Positions 1 to 4,716 of a stretch of DNA of 7,358 nucleotides are shown here, piece by piece. The notes under the pieces are model-generated. The model had not been told where the DNA came from, ran no database searches, and saw nothing but the letters and a program-made list of their open reading frames with translations. The stretch is from an uncultured Ruminococcus sp. (GTDB lineage: Bacteria > Bacillota > Clostridia > Oscillospirales > Acutalibacteraceae). The position numbers and the translations under genes were made by a program. The stretch is from positions 1 to 7,358 of the forward strand of contig CACXHC010000030.1 of NCBI GenBank assembly GCA_902767285.1, given 5' to 3'. Position 1 is the stretch's first letter. Every line of letters begins with the position of its first letter.

Positions 1-111
1 CGGATTTGTTTCAGTTTATAGAATGTTCGTTGAACAACATAAAATTTATATAGTAAAAGTTTTTTTTGCTTCTTTTTTTTCAAAAAAAAGAAGAGAAAAT
101 AAGCAACAAAT
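1..111 (+). repeat. Left arm of a ~111-bp inverted repeat that brackets the window
   Basis: By hand alignment this stretch matches the reverse complement of 7173-7284 with five substitutions (positions 14, 18, 28, 103 and 104) and one indel in a T run (8 T here, 9 in the other copy). It is non-coding and ends just upstream of the LytTR promoter. Its first 12 bases equal the distal half of the terminator stem seen at 7298-7314, so the repeat probably continues to the left of the window and includes a similar hairpin there. It contains an internal T/A hairpin (69-93). It could be the end of a mobile element or a dispersed intergenic repeat; no transposase lies between the arms. Confidence 0.9.
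69..93. repeat. Perfect 12-bp T/A-rich palindrome in the left arm
   Basis: CTTCTTTTTTTT (69-80) and AAAAAAAAGAAG (82-93) are exact reverse complements separated by one base. In RNA the innermost pairs would open into a loop. The same palindrome is present at 7191-7215 in the other arm, so it is a conserved part of the repeat. It is a weak, GC-poor hairpin and not a typical terminator stem. Confidence 0.8.
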
Positions 112-204
112 AACTTTACTGCGGACTGGAAAAAATACACAATTTTTTGTTGTTAAAAACTAAAATTTTCGTCGGATAAATTTTAATAAAAAATGTAAAA
201 ACTA

Positions 205-233
205 TTGCAAAACTGTAATCAGTATAGTATAAT
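205..233 (+). promoter_or_regulatory. Sigma-A-type promoter of the LytTR regulator gene
   Basis: The -35 element is TTGCAA (205-210), the spacer is 17 bases, and the -10 element is a perfect TATAAT (228-233). The start codon lies about 90 bases downstream. The spacer holds a small inverted repeat, ACTG-4-CAGT (212-223), which could be an operator. The block CTATTGCAAAA (202-212) is repeated exactly at the promoter of the minus-strand ATPase operon. Confidence 0.72.
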
Positions 234-258
234 TTTAAACGTCAGCGAACCAAGTGTG

Positions 259-287
259 AATACATTTATCTATACTTAAAATGTATT
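259..287 (+). other. 9-bp inverted repeat in the 5' leader of the LytTR gene
   Basis: AATACATTT (259-267) and AAATGTATT (279-287) are exact reverse complements around an 11-base loop. They lie between the predicted promoter and the ribosome site. The stem is AT-rich, so it may be an operator for a DNA-binding protein, a weak RNA hairpin, or chance in AT-rich sequence. Confidence 0.4.
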
Positions 288-325
288 TTAAATCTTTTGA
301 ACATCAATTAAAGGAGAAGTAAATC

Positions 326-1030
326 ATGGATATAGCGATTTACAATAAGTGCAAAAGCAGAAAGAATGAAGTAGAAAAATTAGCAGGATTTGTAACAAAT
401 TTTTACATTAATCAAAAAGAAAGCGTAAAAGTCAACTGCTATTTTGATTTGGAAAAGTTATATCAAGACACAAAAAGATTCGATTTTTCGTTAATTTTTA
501 TCGGTGGCTTTGATACAAAGAACGAAATAATTTTTACTTCTAACTATATTTGGCAGTCCGGATTTGGAAACAAACTTGTAATAATTAGTGAAAATATAAA
601 ACACGCAACTTTGGGATATTCAGTAAACGCATTCGGTTTTTTATTAAATCCCATCAGTCAAAACGATATTTTGGAAATACTTAACCGAGAATTAAGCGAA
701 AGAAAAAGATTTATTGCATTTTCAAAAAGAAAAAGCATAGTTTCATTGAAATATCAGCAAATACTTTACATAGAAAGCAATAATAATTTTTGTGAAGTGC
801 ATACTTTAAATGGTGTTATACAAGTAAACGAAAAAATCTCGGTTTTAAGTGAAAAATTAAAATATCCGTTTTTGAAATGCCATCGAGGTTACATAGTAAA
901 CATGAATTATGTAACGTCTGTTGATAAAGATTTCACACTTATAAACGGCAAAAAAATATTCATAACTCAAAGGGAACTGCGAACAATAAAATGTACATTT
1001 TATGATTATGTGTCACCTTATGAGTTATGA
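326..1030 (+). CDS. Orphan LytTR-family transcriptional regulator with a degenerate receiver domain
   Basis: This 234-residue protein has the layout of an AgrA/LytR-type response regulator: a receiver-like region (about 1-115) and a C-terminal LytTR DNA-binding domain (about 132-230) with the family signatures ILYIES (146-151) and HRGYIVNMNYV (186-196). LytTR proteins bind promoter direct repeats and often control secreted or competence-like functions. The receiver seems unable to take phosphate: where LIFLD is expected there is LIFIGG (56-61), the N-terminal acidic pair is NK (7-8), and the switch lysine in the LxKP motif is asparagine (N108). No histidine kinase lies beside it. The start is supported by AAGGAG (311-316), nine bases upstream. 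It is transcribed alone and ends against a hairpin shared with the convergent ATPase operon. The family is clear; targets and signal are unknown. Confidence 0.88.
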   Translation: MDIAIYNKCKSRKNEVEKLAGFVTNFYINQKESVKVNCYFDLEKLYQDTKRFDFSLIFIGGFDTKNEIIFTSNYIWQSGFGNKLVIISENIKHATLGYSVNAFGFLLNPISQNDILEILNRELSERKRFIAFSKRKSIVSLKYQQILYIESNNNFCEVHTLNGVIQVNEKISVLSEKLKYPFLKCHRGYIVNMNYVTSVDKDFTLINGKKIFITQRELRTIKCTFYDYVSPYEL

Positions 1031-1054
1031 TCGTTATGATTACAGAACAAAAAA

Positions 1055-1094
1055 ATAATACCGCTCGGTAATTTTACAAACAAAGCGGTATTAT
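1055..1094 (-). terminator. Intrinsic terminator between convergent genes
   Basis: ATAATACCGCT (1055-1065) pairs exactly with AGCGGTATTAT (1084-1094) around an 18-base loop. Read on the minus strand the stem is followed by a run of seven T, the classic form, so it mainly ends the ATPase operon, whose stop codon is about six bases away. On the plus strand it follows the LytTR stop codon by about 25 bases and has a weaker T tract, so it may stop both transcripts. Confidence 0.82.
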
Positions 1095-1099
1095 CTGAA

Positions 1100-1915
1100 T
1101 TATAAGTTGAATCCTATTTTAACGGTTGATGAATCGGATTTGAAGTTTTTGATTATTTCGGAGAGCGTATCTTCCGACAAATCATTATTTTGTAATATCG
1201 GCGTTGAATCAGTGCTTTTGAGAACATCCCAAACAATTTTTCTCAGCCAAATATCAAGAACGGTATAATTTATGTCCGATTTGTATTTGCTCAACAATGA
1301 TTTTAAAGCAGCTGCACAATTATCACCCGTTTGAATTCCGTATTGCTCTAATTGTAATTTGAAAAATGCAATATAATCGTCCTCGGTAATGGTTTTCACT
1401 TCTATTGTTTCACAAAAGAAAAATTTTTCTATCCAATTTTTTACTTCTTTCGAATCGCTTTCATCAAACGAAACAAAGAACAAAAAGTGTTTTTTGTATC
1501 TTTTTATGTGACGGAATAACTGCTCGCACCACACTTTTTCCGAAAATAAATCTTTTGTCTGTTTGAGATCGATAAGGACAATTCCTTGATTTACATGATA
1601 CCTCAGTCCAATCTCGTTTATCCAATATTCAAGTGTTTTTTTGAAATTTCCCGAATCGTCATAAAATCCCGGCTGAATGCTGTTTACTATGTCACCTATT
1701 CCAAAATCGGCACACAAACGGATACAAGTTCCGTTTTTTTCTGAAAGAACAGCGTTTTTGTCAAGTTCAGTCATCAGTTTTTCCAAAGAGTAAATCAAAA
1801 TTTCGGTGGAATTGTTTTTTTGCGGAATAAGGTATATCGGCGAAAATTCCAAAGCTTTTTCCGAGCCGAGTTTTTTTGACGCATTAATGAGGTCATCTTT
1901 TGTTTTTTTTAACAT
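1100..1915 (-). CDS. Uncharacterised protein resembling a degenerate AAA+ ATPase, partner of the VirD4-like ATPase
   Basis: I do not recognise this 271-residue protein as a named family. Its middle and C-terminal parts read like the AAA+ fold: a hydrophobic strand ending in an acidic residue, GIVLIDLKQ (111-119), in the Walker B position; a second strand FLFFVSF (144-150) in the sensor-1 position; then IEVKTITEDDYIAFFKLQLEQYG (split as 171-180 and 181-193), like the region before the helical lid of CbxX/SpoVK-type ATPases. No Walker A motif is visible; the nearest candidate, CADFGIGDIVNS (68-79), lacks the lysine. It would therefore not be expected to hydrolyse ATP and may be a scaffold or regulator. 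No signal peptide or membrane segment is evident. The start follows AAGGAAGG (1924-1931) at eight bases, and the gene begins five bases after the upstream stop codon, so the two products are surely co-translated. The AAA+ reading is an inference. Confidence 0.72.
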   Translation of the reverse strand: MLKKTKDDLINASKKLGSEKALEFSPIYLIPQKNNSTEILIYSLEKLMTELDKNAVLSEKNGTCIRLCADFGIGDIVNSIQPGFYDDSGNFKKTLEYWINEIGLRYHVNQGIVLIDLKQTKDLFSEKVWCEQLFRHIKRYKKHFLFFVSFDESDSKEVKNWIEKFFFCETIEVKTITEDDYIAFFKLQLEQYGIQTGDNCAAALKSLLSKYKSDINYTVLDIWLRKIVWDVLKSTDSTPILQNNDLSEDTLSEIIKNFKSDSSTVKIGFNL

Positions 1916-1920
1916 TATTG

Positions 1921-3402
1921 TTACCTTCCTTTAGGCTGCGACTGCATTTCTTTTTTTATGTAATCATACATATATTTGGGAACAGAAAAACATTTGGTTG
2001 ATTTTAAATCATGCTTTTTGAAAGGCAAAGACTCAAATCTTGACTGAGGATATATCGAAAAATCCTTCACCCACGAAATATAAGGAGCTTTTCCGCCACG
2101 CAGAATCAACGCTTGACTGTCCTCCCAGCCGATTTCCAAACGCTGAAGTTGACTGACGCTTAAAACAGAGCGTTCTCTGTCATTGATTTCAATAGTCCCG
2201 CACAATTCCGAAATTTCCTGAAGCAGGCTTAACTCTCTGCAAGTAAGATATATCCATGTTTTACAGTTCGATTTTATGGTTTCGGCATAATCACCGTATC
2301 CCGAAATAAGCTGCTGTTTGCTCTGCACAATAAGCACGAATCTTATATTTCGGCTTCTTGCGGCAGAAATCATCGCAGGCATATCGGATATTTGCGGAAA
2401 ATTTGAAAACTCATCCAAAATATAGTTTACTCTTATAGGCAGAACACCGCCTTTGCATTTTTGAGCATACTCGATAAGCACTTCATAGCACTGTTTTACA
2501 AAAACACTGACAAGAAAATGAAATGTTGTTTTTTCATCGGGAATTATCAAGTAAAGAGCAGTTTTTTTGGTGGCTATCGAATCAAAATCAAACTCACTTG
2601 AATCTGTCATGCTCATCAGCTTTTTGTTAAGCAAAAAAGAACGAATCATAGCATCAAAAGTACTTACTATACAGTTGAGCGTTTTTTCGACGTTTCTCAG
2701 ATTGTAGATAGATGCAAGTTTAAAACGAATGAGCGAACGTTCGGGGAAAGTTTCTACCAATCTCCAAAAAAGATTATTGACATCGTCCGTTTTGTCCGAT
2801 TCCAGCCCGATATACATACGAATACGCTGAATACTCTCCATGTGTATTTTTCTTTGGTCAGGCTCTATTTCGAACAAAATCAAAATAAGACCCATGAGAA
2901 GATCCATAGCTTGATTTTCCCAAAAAGGATCTTTATCCGTATGCACCTGATTTTTAACCTGCATACAAAAATCTGAAACCAATTCGATTGCCTTATCCTG
3001 ATCGCCGTTTTTATAATATTTGTACGGAAGCATAAGCGGATTCCATTTTGAACCAAATTCCGGATTACGAAGGTTGAACACTTCAATAGAATATCCCTGA
3101 TTTCTCAAAAGTCCCGAAGTATTGCGGTATATTTCGCCTTTGGGGTCTGAAATAACCATTGATTCCCCTGCCATACCGATTGTATATACAGACGGAATAC
3201 AAAAATTTCTTGTTTTTTTAGACCCCGTATTGCCGAAAATAAGCGTGTGCGTATCCGAAATATCGGTGTATACACCTCCGTTTTCGTATTTAAGCGGAAC
3301 TCCCGAAAGTTTGTAGTTATTTTTAAAATTCTGGTACTGAAGTCCTGCCGTAAACTCTTTTTCGGCGGCTAATCCTAAATTTTCGTAAAAACTGTTTTTC
3401 AT
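1921..3402 (-). CDS. VirD4/TraG-like type IV coupling ATPase, soluble form with altered Walker A
   Basis: The 493-residue protein belongs to the TraG/TraD/VirD4 coupling-protein ATPases, hexameric motors that hand DNA or protein substrates to type IV secretion channels. Seen in order: Walker A region IFGNTGSKKTRNF (55-67), the family motif SDPKGEIY (85-92), KWNPL (119-123), Walker B VNYILDEFSNFPQI (325-338), and ARSRNIRFVLIVQSKQQL (348-365), the typical arginine- and glutamine-rich motif III region. The Walker A is GNTGSKKT where most members have GxxGSGKT: the glycine before the catalytic lysine (K63) is lysine 62. There is no N-terminal transmembrane pair, unlike classical VirD4/TraG, so it is likely cytosolic. 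The start follows GGAGGG (3413-3418) at ten bases. It is the first gene of a two-gene operon. No relaxase or channel gene is present. The family is secure; the function as a conjugation protein is not. Confidence 0.88.
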   Translation of the reverse strand: MKNSFYENLGLAAEKEFTAGLQYQNFKNNYKLSGVPLKYENGGVYTDISDTHTLIFGNTGSKKTRNFCIPSVYTIGMAGESMVISDPKGEIYRNTSGLLRNQGYSIEVFNLRNPEFGSKWNPLMLPYKYYKNGDQDKAIELVSDFCMQVKNQVHTDKDPFWENQAMDLLMGLILILFEIEPDQRKIHMESIQRIRMYIGLESDKTDDVNNLFWRLVETFPERSLIRFKLASIYNLRNVEKTLNCIVSTFDAMIRSFLLNKKLMSMTDSSEFDFDSIATKKTALYLIIPDEKTTFHFLVSVFVKQCYEVLIEYAQKCKGGVLPIRVNYILDEFSNFPQISDMPAMISAARSRNIRFVLIVQSKQQLISGYGDYAETIKSNCKTWIYLTCRELSLLQEISELCGTIEINDRERSVLSVSQLQRLEIGWEDSQALILRGGKAPYISWVKDFSIYPQSRFESLPFKKHDLKSTKCFSVPKYMYDYIKKEMQSQPKGR

Positions 3403-3463
3403 ACTTTAAATTCCCTCCAATCAACGTTTAAATTAATCGATTACATTTTCTATCACATAATAT

Positions 3464-3492
3464 ATATTACCATAAATTGTTGCTTTTTGCAA
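3464..3492 (-). promoter_or_regulatory. Promoter of the VirD4-like/AAA-like operon
   Basis: On the minus strand the -35 element is TTGCAA (3487-3492), the spacer is 17 bases and the -10 element is TAATAT (3464-3469), preceded by TGG, an extended -10 form. The start codon lies about 60 bases downstream. CTATTGCAAAA (3485-3495 read on the minus strand) is identical to the block at the LytTR promoter. Confidence 0.68.
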
Positions 3493-3568
3493 TAGCTTGA
3501 TTTGGTTTATTCACGGTTATCATGATTTTGTTGTTACCGATGCTCGTGCGGTTATTGCGGAAGATTAA
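3476..3568 (+). other. Start-less coding-like stretch in the divergent intergenic region
   Basis: In one plus frame positions 3476-3565 are open and end in TAA (3566-3568). The final codons read HGYHDFVVTDARAVIAED, a plausible protein C-terminus that is richer in G and C than the surrounding sequence. No ATG is available in frame (only TTG at 3497), no ribosome site is seen, and the left part overlaps the minus-strand promoter. It may be the tail of a lost gene or chance. I do not recognise the peptide. The rest of 3403-3709 is AT-rich and includes a short ATATGAAA tandem near 3592-3608. Confidence 0.2.
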
Positions 3569-3639
3569 TTCCAATTGCGTTTTTTATTTAAATATGAAAA
3601 TATGAAAATATTATAATATATCTTTGGGAATTTCGACAA

Positions 3640-3668
3640 TTGAAAAATAATGCAATATATTATAAAAT
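3640..3668 (+). promoter_or_regulatory. Probable promoter of the lipoprotein gene
   Basis: TTGAAA (3640-3645) and TAAAAT (3663-3668) are separated by 17 bases and lie about 40 bases upstream of the start codon. The region is very AT-rich, so alternative -10 matches exist, but this is the best-spaced pair. Confidence 0.5.
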
Positions 3669-3709
3669 ATTCAGTGAGTTAAATCAATAAACGAAAGGTG
3701 TTTTTTATT

Positions 3710-4519
3710 ATGATGAGTAGAAATATGAAACGATTTGCAGTTATATCGGCGGTTGCCCTTATGCTTCCTTTGACGGGTTGTTTTTCTGTTTCGGAAAATA
3801 TCAATGTCGATAGTATTGTTAATGATACAAGCAGTACTTCGGAATATATAGAATCCGAGCCGTCAACCGAAAGCATATCTGATATAAGCATACCCGAAAT
3901 AAGTCTTGTGAGTATTCCCGATGTAAGTTTACCCGAAATAAATATCAGCGTTCCCGATGTAAGCGTTCCGTCATTCAGTTTTTCTTCGGAATCGTCATCA
4001 TCATTAGAAGAAGATTCATCGATAACCGAAAATACTTCGTCTGCGGAAACGAGTTCGTATGAAAGCACATCATCATTAATAGAAAATACGTCTGATACGA
4101 AAACAATCGGAAATTCTCAGATGGGTTATATCGATATTCCCGCCGACTTCGTTATTTTCGAAGATGTCGAAGAAAACACCGATTTGCAGTACAGCGATAA
4201 AACAGGAGGAACGATATTTACGCTCAATATTGTTGGTGACGGAAGTATGAGTGTAGATGAAATTGACCTCGACCAATCGGCACAGCTTTTGGCGAAATTT
4301 CTCACCGACAAGGGAGCCGAAAATCTCACGGGAGCAAAAGTTAAGGTTGCCGGAAAATATGATGCTCTTCAAATTTACGGTTACTGGTCTGCTGAAGATA
4401 AATATCTTGTTGTAGATCTTTTCAAAACGGATAAAAATGCGATTTATCTTGGAGTCGAATTCCCCACGAGTAATTCCCAAATAGTTAAATATCTTGATAC
4501 TTATAGAGAAAGTAACTAA
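3710..4519 (+). CDS. Exported lipoprotein with a Ser/Thr/Pro-rich repeat linker and a small C-terminal domain
   Basis: The 269-residue product has a basic N-terminus (MMSRNMKRF), a hydrophobic stretch and the lipobox LTGC with cysteine at residue 24, so it should be cut by signal peptidase II and anchored to the outer face of the membrane. Residues 25-137 form a low-complexity linker rich in S, T, E and P, with two imperfect repeats, PEISLVSIPDVSL (62-74) and PEINISVPDVSV (75-86), likely spanning the cell wall. Residues 138-269 form a compact domain starting MGYIDIPADFVIFED, with alternating strands that recall PsbP-like or DUF1795-type folds; this is only a resemblance. I chose the ATG at 3710: GAAAGG (3693-3698) lies 11 bases upstream, whereas the in-frame GTG at 3698 overlaps that site. 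ATG 3713 and 3725 are alternatives. It is a single-gene unit closed by a strong terminator. Function unknown. Confidence 0.85.
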   Translation: MMSRNMKRFAVISAVALMLPLTGCFSVSENINVDSIVNDTSSTSEYIESEPSTESISDISIPEISLVSIPDVSLPEINISVPDVSVPSFSFSSESSSSLEEDSSITENTSSAETSSYESTSSLIENTSDTKTIGNSQMGYIDIPADFVIFEDVEENTDLQYSDKTGGTIFTLNIVGDGSMSVDEIDLDQSAQLLAKFLTDKGAENLTGAKVKVAGKYDALQIYGYWSAEDKYLVVDLFKTDKNAIYLGVEFPTSNSQIVKYLDTYRESN

Positions 4520-4523
4520 TATT

Positions 4524-4564
4524 AAATACCCGAGATTTTGCGATTTGCAATTTCTCGGGTATTT
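4524..4564 (+). terminator. Strong intrinsic terminator after the lipoprotein gene
   Basis: AAATACCCGAGA (4524-4535) pairs exactly with TCTCGGGTATTT (4553-4564), a 12-bp stem that runs into eight T (4562-4569). It starts about five bases after the stop codon, so the downstream CotH gene needs its own promoter. Confidence 0.9.
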
Positions 4565-4599
4565 TTTTTAATAAAAATATAGTACAAAGCACTAATATG

Positions 4600-4608
4600 T
4601 GTTATAAT
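4600..4608 (+). promoter_or_regulatory. Extended -10 promoter of the CotH-dockerin gene
   Basis: TGTTATAAT (4600-4608) is a perfect TATAAT with the TGn extension. At 17 bases upstream there is only TAGTAC (4580-4585), a poor -35, as is common for extended -10 promoters. It lies just downstream of the terminator and about 105 bases before the start codon, giving a leader that holds the strong Shine-Dalgarno-like AAAGGTGGTGA (4634-4644). Confidence 0.55.
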
Positions 4609-4647
4609 AAAGATGGGTAAAATATTTTGATTTAAAGGTGGTGAGAT

Positions 4648-4716
4648 ATCAGTCTAACCGAAATGACTGAAAAAATTTTTGTCTATATGATTAAGAAAGA
4701 AGGTTCAAAAAAATGA
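4648..4716 (+). other. Possible leader ORF or start-less gene remnant ahead of the CotH gene
   Basis: A strong ribosome-site-like AAAGGTGGTGA (4634-4644) is followed at normal spacing by an open frame that begins ATC, not ATG, and runs 22 codons (ISLTEMTEKIFVYMIKKEGS, then KK) to a TGA overlapping the CotH ATG as ATGA (4713-4716). An in-frame ATG at 4663 would give a 17-residue peptide but sits 18 bases from the ribosome site. It could be a leader peptide coupled to CotH translation, a gene start whose ATG was mutated, or chance. Confidence 0.3.

Noticed and set aside
205..223. LytTR binding site (ACAGTTTTG on the minus strand) over the LytTR gene's own promoter
   Set aside because: One half-site fits most of the family consensus but no second copy occurs at the usual 21-23 base spacing, so autoregulation is not supported.
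3122..3316. 64-residue plus-strand ORF inside the VirD4-like gene
   Set aside because: It is antisense to the conserved N-terminal ATPase region, has no ribosome site and no recognisable sequence.
3679..4068. 129-residue minus-strand ORF rich in serine and aspartate
   Set aside because: It mirrors the low-complexity Ser/Thr linker of the lipoprotein on the other strand; the lipobox and ribosome site support the plus-strand gene.
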